A DNA stretch of 64,000 bases, taken from positions 70,034,033 to 70,098,032 of the forward strand of contig OX485804.1 of assembly GCA_950295325.1 (NCBI GenBank). The letters are read 5' to 3'. Source of the stretch: Polytrichum commune. Lineage: Eukaryota > Streptophyta > Polytrichopsida > Polytrichales > Polytrichaceae. Below are positions 11,062-22,689 of this stretch, piece by piece. The notes beneath the pieces are model-generated. The model had not been told where the DNA came from. It ran no database searches and worked only from the letters and a program-made list of their open reading frames with translations. A program made the position numbers and the translations under genes. Numbering within the stretch: position 1 is the first letter of the stretch; every line of letters starts with the position of its first letter.

Positions 11062-11561
11062 TCGTCAAGAAATGATTTTTACTTTAACATGGTGTCTAAG
11101 TAGAAGTCTATACGATGTAAACTTTAATGATATTATACTGTGTTTAAATTTATAGTATAAAAAGACTAAAATCAAAATTGAATTATAAAACACAATTTCA
11201 ATCAAGTTAGTGTTATAATTTTTTTAAGCCTAGCCATATAGTGGCCATGCTGCTTTTGTCGAGAATGCTATAAATAATAAGAAGATAGATTAATTACTGA
11301 TATAATTTTGTATCTAATCTGAAAGCTTAAAGACCCATTATTGGAGTACTTACAAGTTTATAATAAGTTGACCGTTTGAAATTGATGTCATTTTTTTCTC
11401 TCTCCTAATAGTTCCTAATATGAACCATAAATAATTTAGGAATTTGACTAATTCATATAGTTTATAAATTTTAGTGAATAGTTTCTTTACTATTATACCA
11501 ATCATATTGTAATTTTTAAAATATATAGACATCCACTAAAACATAGAGAGGTTTATCTCGA

Positions 11562-11663
11562 CTGAATTTAGAAGTTATGGCATAATTTATTGTTTTAGCT
11601 TTAATAGTTGCATCAGGTCCTTTGGGTATTGCTTTATTAAGAGCTCGTTAAGGTAAATTATGA
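11562..11663 (+). pseudogene. psb30: Plastid-derived psb30 (ycf12) pseudogene (copy A)
   Basis: From a CTG in place of ATG: 'NLEVMA', stop, 'FIVLALIVASGPLGIALL', then 'RAR', stop, 'GKL'. This is the 33-aa photosystem II protein Psb30/Ycf12 with two internal stops (Gln and Lys codons mutated to TAA). Position between trnS-GCU and trnG-UCC is as in plastids. Confidence 0.88.
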
Positions 11664-11776
11664 TTTCACGAAGCCGTCACCAAATTTTTTTTAAAGTTAT
11701 TTAATCTCCAGAAATGGAGTTTAGATAAATGAAAATATTGGACAGACAACAAAAATTTATAGTGTAATATTTTAAG

Positions 11777-12330
11777 GTGAGTATAGTTTAGTACTAAAAG
11801 TGCGATTTGTTATAAAATCAATTGAAGTATACTTGAAGGACCTTTAAGATAAGTCTAATTTAGGAAATATTCAAAAATACTTCCTTTAATAATTTAGGAA
11901 AAGAGTAATTCCTGTAGTAATTAAAATTTGAAAAAGCAACGTGGAGTGTATTAAAATATATGTCTACATATATTCTGGCTGAAATCTATGGACAGAACAC
12001 CAAACATATTTTCTTCTTGTAACTAAATCTTTAACTGAACTTTAAAGAAAATTATTTTTGAAATAATAAATTGAGTTTGCTAAATTTATTAATATTTTGA
12101 TTAATAACCTCTTAAAAGATAACATGCTAATGATGAGTTTAAATAGGAAGAAGGTATGAGGTAAGTAAAAATCTAATATGAAATAATAAATTATTATTTC
12201 TAAAGGATCATCTAAATTTTTTATATTTTAAAAATATAAGGAGTAACATAGGTGTTTTTTATATCAATATAATTAAAAACGAATTTTTAGAAATTTGAAT
12301 ATAGGATGAAATTTTATAATTTTTTTATAT
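11777..12330 (+). pseudogene. trnG-UCC: Plastid-derived trnG-UCC exon 1 plus decayed group II intron (copy A)
   Basis: 'GAGTATAGTTTAGTACTAAA' resembles plastid trnG-UCC exon 1 (GCGGGTATAGTTTAGTGGTAAAA), followed directly by 'AGTGCGATT', the usual start of its group II intron ('GTGCGAT'). The AT-rich stretch after it is shared with copy B and is probably intron; exon 2 was not found. The right limit is approximate. Confidence 0.75.
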
Positions 12331-12714
12331 TTCATAAAGGATATTTGTAACGCTAAGTTTCATGCTCTCAATTTGCCCTAAACTTTAAACCCTAAGCATA
12401 TTTATGGATTTAGGGTATATTGTATGGTACAATATACAATCCTTCAATAAATATGCAAACTGACAATGATAATATTATAGTAGTTGTGTTGATTTTATTT
12501 TCATTATTCAATATTTATTTACATATATCTAACATCAAAAAATAGTTATTTTATTTTTTCCATCATATTTTCATTGCATAAAATTCAAGTAATCACTAAG
12601 CATTTACACATCTTCCATGAACTTTTGGTCGATTAGAAGTGTATCGTATGAACACTAATGCCTCAAATATCAACTTTTTTAGAGAGCTAGTATTTAGGTA
12701 TTTTTGGACATTTT

Positions 12715-12797
12715 GGGTAGTTCCGGACAAAACCAGTGGTTTACATATCCCTCTTAATCCCCTTAATATTGTGACTTTGCACAACTTTGTTGTTGTG
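12715..12797. other. 83-bp junction between the tandem copies
   Basis: This sequence has no counterpart at the matching place beyond copy B (18185 on) or before copy A. It is either the remnant of longer sequence lost from one side or filler at the duplication join. Confidence 0.6.
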
Positions 12798-12833
12798 TCA
12801 TTAGCACTGAGGTTATAATTATTGTGACTTACC

Positions 12834-12957
12834 ATAGGAGGCATAACACCCCATGTTGCATCATGAACTATTGTGATTACCATTTGGTAAATGGGCTCAC
12901 ATTCACGCCGGTATGTAATACGGGTGTTATTTATTTCTTTTCTTTTCTTTTCTTGCG
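12834..12957 (+). mobile_element. LINE 3' tail only (copy B)
   Basis: Counterpart of 7561-7680 in the second duplicate, with the same 'aggcataacacc' start and 'acgccggtatgtaatacggg' hairpin. Flanked by 'gtgacttacca' and 'gcgacttaccc'. Confidence 0.7.
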
Positions 12958-13600
12958 ACTTACCCTTGAAAGGGGCTTTGTCATTCTAAAATGGAACTAA
13001 AATAGCGTTTTATTTTTAGTGTGTTTCTTTATAATATTTTAAAGTTCAATGTGAAACTAATAAAGTGTGATTGAATGTTATTAAGTCTAATTAATCCTAA
13101 TTAAGCCCAATTAAATCAGAAAGTATGCCTACCAAATTAATTAAGCCTAATTAATTATAAAATGCACTGACTGGAATTAATCAGGATTTAATTCAGATAT
13201 GAGGAATGATGTGCTTACTTGCACTTGTTGAGGGTCCATTACCCATAATTAGGCTAAATGCACTTACTTGCAGTTAATCAGGCTCAATTAGTTTGAATGT
13301 GTATATATACTTGTAGAAACCTAGGCCTTGTGCTCAATTACCTTCTAATACGGTTATTTAGACTTAATTACATATAATCACACTTAATTAGTTGGAATGT
13401 GTATGAATACTTTTGTGAAAGTAGAGGTTATTAACTAAAATATTATAAAATAAACACACTAAAATTAAAACGCTAATTTTAGTTCCATTTTAAAATGACA
13501 ATGCCCCTTTCATTGGTAAGTTACAATAATTATAATCCCAGTGCTAATGTTGTGGTCCGGACGAATAACGTGTTGATAGCATTAAGGATAACCTCTAATT
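12958..13600. mobile_element. Long-TIR DNA element (copy B)
   Basis: Same arms and interior as 7684-8340. About 30 bp present in copy A after 'ataatatttta' are missing here. Confidence 0.6.
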
Positions 13601-14191
13601 TAGCCTTGGTGGATTTAGGCATATTAAAGTCCTGAGTCTCAGTCATACTAAACGATGAGAATAATCGAAAATAAAATCTTAGCTTAGTGGAGAAAATAAA
13701 TTGCAACCTCTAAACCTTCAAACCTTGAGGGAGAGGGGTTGCTTGCTACTCTCACAAGAAGAACAAGACTCAAATGTTGTGACAAAATGAGATATCATAT
13801 TAAAAGGGATAAAAATGAGGGAGTAAATCGCAACCTCAAGAAAAGGCCCTAACTCTGATACTCAAGTGAGGTTAGTCTCGATAAACTATCAGGGATACGG
13901 GATACAAAGATACTTGTCATAAACTCAGAAAATTAAAGAAGGTTTCAAAAGGGCAATTTATATGAACTTGAATTAATAAATGGAAAAACAAACAACAACA
14001 AGAGGGGTGAGCAAAAGCTCCAAAAGATGCGTTATCGAGACTAAAGGGCTCTTCAGCCTCGACCCCTATAGATACCTAATCTAAAGTACAAGGGTTTACG
14101 TAATCTAAAGTAAACACAAGTTCTAAAGCAACAACAAGTTCTAAAGTAAAAGGAACTAGAAGGTTCCAGAGGTCATGTCCCTAACATTGAT

Positions 14192-15142
14192 GAACTTGTT
14201 CTTTGAACCATTCTTCGACATGGTTACAATAAGTGCATGTGCAATTGACACGAATTCCCATTCCTCTAAATTTTGACCATCAATAGATCATGAAAACCAA
14301 GCAGCTTGGAGAAACCAATGTGCATTATCTGTTGATCCATATAAGATTCATAATTGAAATGTTTCATTTTGAAGCCAAATTATCAAGATGTTTTTGTATT
14401 TGTCACATACATTTAGCTACATTCCCCTATGTAGGTGTCGTAGATATATGTAAGGCATCCCCAAAAACAAGTTCTAATTAAATTGTTGTCATTAAGCCTA
14501 CTTCATGACAAGGAACTAAAGTTTTCCAAGCTTTTGGTAAATTTCAAAGATCTTGTGCAGATCCACCTTCAAGAATTACTTAAATGATTTTAATATTCAA
14601 ATTTTGTAATAAACATTTCAAATCACAACAATCATGGTGATTATGAGAACCTAATGTGAAAATTCCAATGATATTTGCAGAAGGCTCGTTTGTTCTAGAT
14701 TCATCTAATGTGAATGTTCCTTCGACACGATTTTTTTTTCTCTCTCCCTAAATAATAGCGTACTACTTATTCTAAAGTTCTATCAGCAGATTGAAGGTCA
14801 TTTAACGCGATAATGATTTACATCTGAATTGGAAATAAGAGATGCTCTATGTACACATTTTTGAAAATCTTATTGTAAAATACTAGAGATACATGTGGGT
14901 GTTGGAATAATCAAATTTGGGCATTCTTCTTTATCCTTTTGAACAATATTGTCAACTATTTCTTCCTGGGATCCACGTCCTAATACATGACAATCTACTA
15001 TGCTAGGAATTACAAGAGTAAAAATCTCTTTCTCTTTCTAACATAAAGCGCATTACATTAATCTCCTAAAGGAACATGCATAATAGGATGAACATTCTTC
15101 AAAGAACTAGCTACTCCGAGAGTTCCAATATGAGCACGTCCA
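14192..15142 (-). pseudogene. chlB: Plastid-derived chlB pseudogene (copy B)
   Basis: Same decayed chlB as 8866-9820. It extends slightly further at the C-terminal side: the minus strand keeps '[14 protein letters not shown]', matching ChlB 'TYCKHDADWFKEQV'. The same shared stops show that decay began before duplication; private differences show further decay after it. Confidence 0.88.
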
Positions 15143-15185
15143 ACATTAATATTAATATTTATTTATTAATTAGATATATTAGATA

Positions 15186-15255
15186 TGGAATGAAAGGGGT
15201 TGAACCTCCAAATAACATGGCCAAAACCTAGCTCCTTCCCACTTCGCTACGGCCC
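15186..15255 (-). pseudogene. trnQ-UUG: Plastid-derived trnQ-UUG remnant (copy B)
   Basis: Counterpart of 9861-9931 with extra mismatches ('cttcgctacggccc' in place of 'cttggccacgcccc' at the acceptor/D-arm side). Confidence 0.8.
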
Positions 15256-15511
15256 ATTAATGGGTACTACTAGTAAATCTTGATGTTAATATTTTATCAA
15301 TCTTTTTTATAATATCCATTAATTTTTAATTTTTAATTTCATTAAATAATGAGTTATAAAATACACAAGAACAGAACCAATAGAAATTAATAAGCTCTTT
15401 CATGCTAATAGAATCTATTGTAAGATATAGTAAAGAGCTTTCATGCATTTATGAGGTTTTTTTCATGTTTTTATATACATTATACTATAAAAAATTGATT
15501 GGAGAACATAA

Positions 15512-15640
15512 ATGCTAGCTATATTCAATATTTATCTACACACCGCCTTTCATTTAAATGTCATAATTTTGGCTAAATTTCCCAAAGCTTATGTTATTCT
15601 TGATCCAATTGACCTCTTTCTTTATCATTTGAATGAAGTA
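15512..15640 (+). pseudogene. psbK: Plastid-derived psbK pseudogene (copy B)
   Basis: Begins 'MLAIFNIYLHTAFHLNVIIL' and 'AKFPKAYVILDPIDLF'; the frame stays open to 15754 by chance but the PsbK membrane segment is absent. Confidence 0.87.
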
Positions 15641-15870
15641 AAACTAAAAAATATATATACTTACTTTTTTATTTTTTATTTCTTACTCTTATTTTTTCGT
15701 GTGTGTGACTTTTATTTTATTTTAAATATGATTTCTATGAAACGATTTCTATGATTTCTATGGACGTAGTCCTGGATGTAAAGAATAAATTATTTCATAT
15801 ATATCTGCAACATAGGAAACATATGAAATAATTTATTCTTTCTCAAACTCATAAAGATTCTTAAGTTAAA

Positions 15871-15967
15871 GGATAGAGAGGGATTTGAACCCTTGGTACA
15901 AACCCTCGGTACAAATAACTTTGATCCGTGCTAATCCGTTGCTTTAATCCACTGGGCCATGTCTCCT
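15871..15967 (-). pseudogene. trnS-GCU: Plastid-derived trnS-GCU remnant, unsplit (copy B)
   Basis: Full-length but mismatched tRNA-Ser(GCU) with a long variable arm region. It contains the single TACAAACC that is the empty site of the copy A insertion. Confidence 0.85.
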
Positions 15968-16458
15968 CGTCAAGAAATGATTTTTACTTTAACATGGTGT
16001 CGAAGTAGAAGTCTATACTATGTAAAATTTAATGATATTATATTGTGTATAAATTTATAGTATAAAAATACTAAAATTAAAATTGAATTATAAAACATAA
16101 CTTTAATAAAACTATTGTTATTTTCTTAAAGGCTGCTTTTTTTTGGGAATGTTATAAATAATCAGAGGATAGATTAAATACAAATATAAATTTGTACCTA
16201 ATTTGAAAGCTTAAATACCTATTATTGGAGTACTAAGAAGTTTACAATAATTTGACTGTGTGAAATCGATGTCATTTGTTTCTCTCTCCTAATAGTTCCT
16301 AATACGAACCATAAATAAATTTAGGAATTTTACCGATTCATATAATTTATGAATTTATTTTTATTTTTAGTGAATAGGTTCTTTACTATTATATTGATCA
16401 TATTGTAAATTTTTTTTATATATAAACATCAACTAAAAAATAGAGAGGTTTATCTTGA

Positions 16459-16550
16459 CTGAATTTAGAAGTTATTGCAAAATTTTTTGTTTTAGCTTGA
16501 ATAGTCGCATTAGGTCCATTGGGTATTGCTTTCACAATGTAATTTATGAT
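16459..16550 (+). pseudogene. psb30: Plastid-derived psb30 pseudogene (copy B)
   Basis: 'NLEVIAKFFVLA', stop, 'IVALGPLGIA' and then a deletion of the C-terminus. It keeps the 'EVIA' of the functional protein where copy A has 'EVMA'. Confidence 0.82.
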
Positions 16551-16622
16551 TTCACAAAGCCATCTCCGAATTTTAAAAAGAAAAATGTTATTTAATCTCC
16601 AGAAATGGAGTTTAGATAAATG

Positions 16623-17172
16623 CACGGGTAGATAACTCTAAGGCATTTTTGTGCACCACGTGCGGCTGGGGTTTTTTTTTGTTTTGGGGCTATTTACCTT
16701 CAAGGGCTGAATTAAAGCCTCCCTATAATTACTTAAATTTAAAAAATGGCCCATTTGTTTGCACCCTTCCATTACTTATATTGTCCAAGTCAAGGCAATT
16801 TTTTGTATCCTTTATTCCCTTTAAGTAATAAAAGCGTGGGGAACACGACCCCAACGATGGCGCGTTCCCTTTTTATCCATTTTTGGACAGACGGAAATCC
16901 CAATTATCATCCATCCCCGTGAGTCCTAAACCCATTTACATACCATACTCAACATACCTTCTAGGATCCTTATCTTCATCCCCTATATTAATTTTACAAA
17001 AAAATAATGGCCCACGTTTCATGTCCATCTAACTTACTTATAATGGGATTGTCTACATTTAATGGCCCCTGCATTATTGGAATTCCTTTATAATTTTTAT
17101 TTCAAATGATTTTAATCCTCTCTATGTTATGTTGCACGTCGTTTTTAAAATGCACTAAGTGATCTACCCGTG
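16623..17172. mobile_element. Non-autonomous hAT-like element, 550 bp (in copy B only)
   Basis: Left end 'CACGGGTAGATAACTCTAAG', reverse of right end 'CACGGGTAGATCACTTAGTG'; the subterminal 'accacgtgcgg' again lies about 35 bp in. The 8-bp duplication GATAAATG occurs at 16615-16622 and 17173-17180; copy A has a single GATAAATG in the uninterrupted 'tttagataaatgaaaat' near 11725. No coding capacity. Confidence 0.93.
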
Positions 17173-17225
17173 GATAAATGAAAATATTGGACAGACAACA
17201 AAATTTTATAATGTAATAATTTAAG

Positions 17226-17790
17226 GTGAGTATAGTTTAGTACTAAAAGTGTGATTCATTATATAATCAATTAAAGTATACTTGAAGGATCTTTAAGATA
17301 AGTATATTTGAGGAAATATTCAAAAATACTTCCTTTAATAATTTAGGAAAATAATAATTCCTATAGTAACTTAAATTTGCAAAAGGTTCTTTTCATTTTG
17401 AAAAAGCAACGCGGAGTGTATTAAAATATATGTCTACATATATTCTGGCTGAAATCTATGGACAGAACTCCAAACATATTTTCTTCTTGTAACTAAATCT
17501 TTAATTGAAATTTAAAGAAAATTATTTTTGAAATAATAACTTTAGTTTGCTGAATTTATTAATATTTTGATTAATAACCTCTTAAAAGATATTATGCTAA
17601 TGATGAGTTTAAATAGGAAGAAGGTATGAGGTAAGGTAAAATCTAATATGAAATAATAAATTATTATTTCTAAAGGATCATCTAAATTTTTTATATTTAA
17701 AAAATATAAGGAGTAACATAGGTGTTTTTTATATCAATATAATTAAAAACGAATTTTTAGAAATTTGAATATAGGATGAAATTTTACAAA
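17226..17790 (+). pseudogene. trnG-UCC: Plastid-derived trnG-UCC exon 1 and decayed intron (copy B)
   Basis: Same as 11777-12330: 'GAGTATAGTTTAGTACTAAA' then 'GTGTGATTCATT'. Right limit approximate. Confidence 0.72.
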
Positions 17791-18344
17791 TTTTTTATAT
17801 TTCATAAAGGATATTTGTAATGCTAAGTTTCATGCTCTCAAATTGCCCTAAACTTTAAACCCTAAGCATATTTATGGATTTAGGGTATATTTTATGGTAC
17901 AATATACAATCCTTCAATAAATATGCAAACTGACAATGATAATATTATAGTAGTTGTGTTGATTTTATTTTCATTATTCAATATTTATTTACATATATCT
18001 AACATCAAAAAATAGGTATTTTATTTTTTCCATCATATTTTCATTGCATGAAATTCAAGTAATCACTAAGCATTTACACATCTTCCATGAACTTTTGGTC
18101 GATTAGAAGTGTATCGTATGAACACTAATGCCTCGAATATCAACTTTTTTAGACAGCTAGTATTTAGGTATTTCTGGACATTTTTATCATGTATTTATGA
18201 CCATATAGTTGTGTGTTGCATTGTACCTACACTTGTTATCACACAATGCATGCATAATTACAAACATTTTGAAAGTGTGCAATTACCTAAATTGTGGTTT
18301 ACTCACGTTACTTTTTATGTGGTATGAAGACTCCACACCTTGGG

Positions 18345-18660
18345 TCAGAAATCTACAAGGGACCAAGGACTCGGTATGAGGTGGGAAAACTGAAAACGGT
18401 GAATGACCACTACTAGACTACTGTGGATAGACTGATTCTTGTGTGGACCCAAAATGGTTGATTGTAGAAGTGGTGACCCGAACATGATGTAGGTGCAAAG
18501 CAATGATTGGTTGGATAGGTGTTCTGTCACACCACTTGCGATCACTTTTGGGTTCACTGTTTTGTGTGCTTTCATTTGCATAGCATGATATTTTGATGCT
18601 CATATTGGGGAGACTCCAGTGTACAAATAGGGGTTTGAATTACCCCTTTGGGAATGTGTA
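18345..18660 (-). repeat. Dispersed repeat, inverted relative to 31385-31700
   Basis: On the minus strand it reads 'gcacacaaaac(a/g)gtgaac' ... 'cacctatcc' ... 'cacacaagaatca' ... 'cattcaccgttttc', the same order as on the plus strand at 31445-31680. No protein is recognised in either; the open frames found there have no family resemblance. Confidence 0.65.
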
Positions 18661-19140
18661 ACTAAATTTTTACATGGAATGAAATTATGGAACAACTTGC
18701 AATCCTCATCATTTGCTCTACTCCACATCTGAAAAAATATTCACAAATTTCAAGCCACAAATTCTAGCCAAATCAGCTTATTTTCACCGTTTTCCAGGTA
18801 TCTACCTTAGTTTGTTGGCCCATGGTTGGCCCTTAGTTAAAAAGCAACGTTACCCTTTGAGGTGGGGAAGATTGACTAAAACATGGCATGGAAACCTTCT
18901 ATTTTAACAAGGGGACCACAAGTCATTCTATTATAATTGTTTGATTTTGCTAACAACGAATTAATATGTACGTTAGATATTTTATTGTTGAGAATATAGT
19001 CTAATATGAAGTCAATCAATGTAATTAAATGTTTATGCCCCAAACCTATACCAAATTTACTTTTTGTACATTAATCTGTCCAAGGGGATATGAGAAATTT
19101 ATCAATGTGTCATGTGCCAACACCATTGTCATCAGTGTGC

Positions 19141-19410
19141 CTCGGGGGGTTCACTGGCAAAAAATCGTAGAACAACGTGCGATAAAAAATAGGGTCTGAT
19201 ATATTCATTGTAGATAAATTTTGTAAAATACTTACATATAATATAGGGGGTTTTAAAATAATGAAAAAGGATTACATGTAAAATACCATCACACCTTTAT
19301 TTTGGAAAATACCATACCTCATAATCTTTTCTGCAAGGTAAATAGCCCCCCAATAAATAGGTCCCAAACACACGTGTATGCAAAATATAAGAGGGAGTGA
19401 ACCCCCCGAG
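19141..19410. mobile_element. Non-autonomous hAT-like element, 270 bp
   Basis: Left end 'CTCGGGGGGTTCACTGGCAA', reverse of right end 'CTCGGGGGGTTCACTCCCTC'. Flanked by the exact 8-bp repeat CAGTGTGC (19133-19140, 19411-19418). A subterminal 'acgtgcg' lies ~38 bp in, as in the elements at 10582 and 16623. Confidence 0.92.
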
Positions 19411-19418
19411 CAGTGTGC

Positions 19419-21488
19419 ATCACACTAAGCCAGCTGTCATGAGATATTCCAGTCCCTTAAATAAGGTATATAAAACAATCAATATATACATGAGTAATCT
19501 TGTCTATAGGCCAAGCCATGCGGACACACTGGCACTCGTGATCTTTATTCATTGATGTGGTGTTCTCAAGTGCTCCACAATGATTCTAAGGCATTTGAAC
19601 ATTGGTATAGTCCACTCTATTTAATATCAACACAATTCTAAAATCTACACTATTTGGAAAATAAAAGTGTAGTTGCTTTAGAATAGAGAAAAGTGGAATG
19701 AGAGACAAGAACAAAATTTTGAGACAAAATTATACGTGACACATAGAATGGATGGGAGAATAGGTTTCTCGGAAACTACGAGTGAATGAGTCATTTCAGT
19801 TCAATGATATCAAAACAACACCCATCTTTGTAGAAATTTTAAAATTATTATATGGACATTAAATGATATTTAGACACTCACCTTCTTTACATCCTCCTCC
19901 CAAGTACATATCACAAATAGCATAACGGAGAGACGATTTTCCACAAATCAAGATGTTATGATGGAAACCAAATTTTTGTCATGACCATGATCAAAAGTGT
20001 AACCCTAAACACTAGAGAAATAGCCAAAGTGAGATATTATAGCATTCAATGTATCACATGATACAATGAAGAAGCATTGATATCTCAAGGGGAGATCAAG
20101 CAAAGCTACAACCCCAAACCACTTCAAATTGTATGGTGGGCATTGTGCATTGAAATTTTGTTCATGCAGATATTTAATATTCAGATTATGACATAGATTG
20201 AAGAAAAGACACCAACGCCAAATATGGAAACATTCAAGGTGGACATGGGCCCAGATGCTGGACCCATTCACGCCCTTCGAACAAAGCAAGGGATTGTAAG
20301 ACTTTCTCTCTAAATTGTCGTGATTGTGAAATTCATTTGACCTTTGTGTGTACATTATTTTTCAACATAACATTACTCAACAAGCTCTACATGCTTTTGT
20401 GGGCCTCAAGACTCACACAAAATTATTTTCAGATAATAGCTTCATTATGCTCATATTCCCTTCTTTTTGGTCTACATCTGTGAGGTGCATAAAGATTTAT
20501 GCCTGAGTATATAAACACATCAAATTGGATGTGTTGTGTAATGTTATGAATGTGTTTTCAAGATTGACATAAAGTACAAAATTTTCCAAATATGTATGAT
20601 TGGGGCGATTTGTAAGAAAAGTTGTACATAGCCCTTAGGGTTGACGAAAACATTTGAAGACATGTGTGGACAATTCTTCCAATTTTTTTATTTTATTTTT
20701 TTGATTGGGGCGATTTGATAGGAGAAGTTGTACATAGCCCTCTTGATTGACAACGGTCCATTGTCTTAGCTTATGATTCACTCACATTCAACAAAGAGGG
20801 AGAGAAAGCAACATGGATAAGAACGATGGATCACATCCGCTTATTGTCTTAAACCTAAGTTTGGTGGGGTTATTCTAGAGTGGCCCCACAAAGAACCTAC
20901 CACCATAAAGTGGCAATGACCTTCAAGATGACATTTTATAATCATGTCATGCTTTGTGCTGGGATTATTGTTCATTTGAGAATTAGAGACAACATAACAT
21001 TACTCTCAACACCCACTGTTTGTTAGGTGGGCCCTAGGAATATAACAATCAGATGCTCAGAGACTTAGCTTTTTTAGCATCCGACCATAGTAATGCTATG
21101 AAAACTTGTTCGTGTCCTAAATATGACAAGATTCATGATGAATTTGCAGATGTTTTCTATGAGCCAGCTTGCTGTAGAGATATTCAATGAGAACCCAGGA
21201 GAATTTGGGAAGGTACTTCTTGAAAGGACCAACTCGCATCATATGTTGTTTCCCCTTCCCAAGCCTTTCAATAGGTCATTCGTGAGGGGTTCTTGTGAAG
21301 GGTTTGTTTTCTAATATCTAAATTGTTGGACGAGATGGATCTTCCCACAATGAAACACTTCATTTGCTTGTATTACGGGACCGAAAACTCATTGATTAGT
21401 GAATTCATGCCACCACACGTACGTTGACATGCAATTTTATGATATAGCCTTGATTTGGTGATTTGGTGTGTCTCAACTCAACCAATGT
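19419..21488. other. Intergenic; one short direct repeat
   Basis: No gene recognised. 'gattggggcgatttg' followed by 'aagttgtacatagccc' occurs at about 20608-20645 and again at 20703-20752. A possible 63-bp mini-exon at 21150-21212 (AG|..|GT borders, phase 0) is noted with the ZMYND12-like gene but has no family support. Confidence 0.45.
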
Positions 21489-22130
21489 GCCTTGGGGGCA
21501 AGCACGGTAAAGTGGACAGCTCCCGATCCCTGCCTAGTGTTAAGTGAAAGTGATTCAAAACTATACACTAACTTTTGAATTTTGTGGAAGAAAAAAATGA
21601 TAGACATTGGAAAAACATATTTATCTACAAAGCCGAGTAAGCTATGATGACAAAAATGATTCCAAGAAAAGTCTACATATTTAAGATGACGTTGCAAGTG
21701 GTGTGCAAGTAGGTGATATTGAACAAGCAATCGTCTAAAAGTTGTTTAAAAAAATATGATCAAATCACATTACATCGACAGTTTTCTACAAAAATTTGTG
21801 ATGATGCCTTGAAGTGTATAATGGATTCAAGGAATACGAAAAAAGACTCCAACTTCAAAATATTTAAGGTCACGAAATCTACGTTCGAAACTAGATTCAA
21901 TCATTTGCTTTTGAGCATCACTTTTGATGATAAGTTTTGAAAATCTCAACTTGATATCCTACATTCGATTGTTTAACATAACAATAGAGGTCATCATGAA
22001 AAAAAAATCCAATTTAAACAACACTTGGCTACTACTTTCAGGCCTTTGACCCAAAAAATTAGAGTTTTAGTATACCGGAGCACTACTTTGGTCCACTTTA
22101 CCATACTTACCCCCCCCCCCCCCCCCGAGT
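21489..22130. mobile_element. Probable hAT-like element without visible target duplication
   Basis: Left 'cttgggggcaagcacggtaa' and reverse of right 'ctcggggg...taagtatggtaa', both followed by 'agtggac'. The right end contains a C run of about 17-18. No matching 8-bp flanks were found, so ends may be eroded. Confidence 0.5.
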
Positions 22131-22439
22131 GATTACATGATCATCCCTTGAAAGCTAAATATGCGACTCCTACCACTATCACTACATTCGTTAATTTGAG
22201 ACATTCTCTTGTCTCAAATTAATATATGGACCACAACAACATGGTCTAATGTTTGGGTCGTCCTACCTAAATCATCTTAATATGAGTTCTTAATTGGGTT
22301 CTTGATATGAACACCCGCTTCAAAGTATTTGCATCTTACAACATTCTCCAATATCTGTGTGATTTTATCCATATTCTTATATTTGTAACTGTCTCAAAAT
22401 GCCAAAAAAGTCCCAAATGAACGAATATAGTGATCACTC

Positions 22440-22650
22440 ACCAAAGATTGTATGTGTGCTCCCCTCCCCTCGACTCGATCGTAGGAGATGAGGAGGGGTC
22501 GATACCCTCGCATGCGGATATTGGACAAGGTGGTGTTGATGCGGCTCGCGCAACTCGGCATCCCACCCGAATCCATAAACGTCGCCGGAGCCACATTGTT
22601 GCCGGCCAAATCCGTCATCGTTGTGCTCGACGACAAACGGCGGGTTCTTT
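22440..22650 (+). other. GC-rich island with an open frame of unknown identity
   Basis: In a window that is otherwise AT-rich, this ~200-bp patch is GC-rich. The frame from an ATG at 22488 gives 'MRILDKVVLMRLAQLGIPPE' and later 'AKSVIVVLDDKRR', with G/C at many third positions, which would fit real coding sequence. It could be an exon or a transposon fragment. It ends at a possible donor 'GGCGG|GTTCTT'. I do not recognise the family. Confidence 0.35.
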
Positions 22651-22689
22651 CACACCCACACATGCTTATACACTATAATATACTTCATA

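Larger units (their letters stand above)
7525..12714 (+). repeat. Tandem duplication, copy A (~5.2 kb)
   Basis: Collinear with 12798-18184. Homology starts at 'tcattagcactgaggtt' in both and ends at 'ggacatttt' in both; 83 bp separate the copies. Without the private insertion in each copy the lengths are about 4.77 and 4.83 kb. Content: TIR element, LINE tail, 'cctcgacccctata' segment, decayed plastid segment, and a ~370-bp AT-rich 3' part. Confidence 0.9.
12798..18184 (+). repeat. Tandem duplication, copy B (~5.4 kb)
   Basis: Second copy of 7525-12714. It starts inside the left arm of the long-TIR element, so the duplication breakpoint cuts that element. It has the 550-bp hAT-like insertion at 16623-17172 but lacks the 410-bp one of copy A. 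Confidence 0.9.

Noticed and set aside
7525-18184. LTR retrotransposon with two long direct repeats
   Set aside because: The repeats are ~5 kb and separated by only 83 bp, lack gag-pol, primer-binding site and TG..CA ends, and carry plastid genes; a tandem duplication explains them better.
20005-20355. 116-codon minus-strand frame
   Set aside because: No domain, no codon bias, no conserved neighbour; likely chance.
21150-21212. 63-bp mini-exon between AG and GT
   Set aside because: Borders and phase are good but the 21 encoded residues match nothing and it is 2.5 kb from the first supported exon; kept only as an option.
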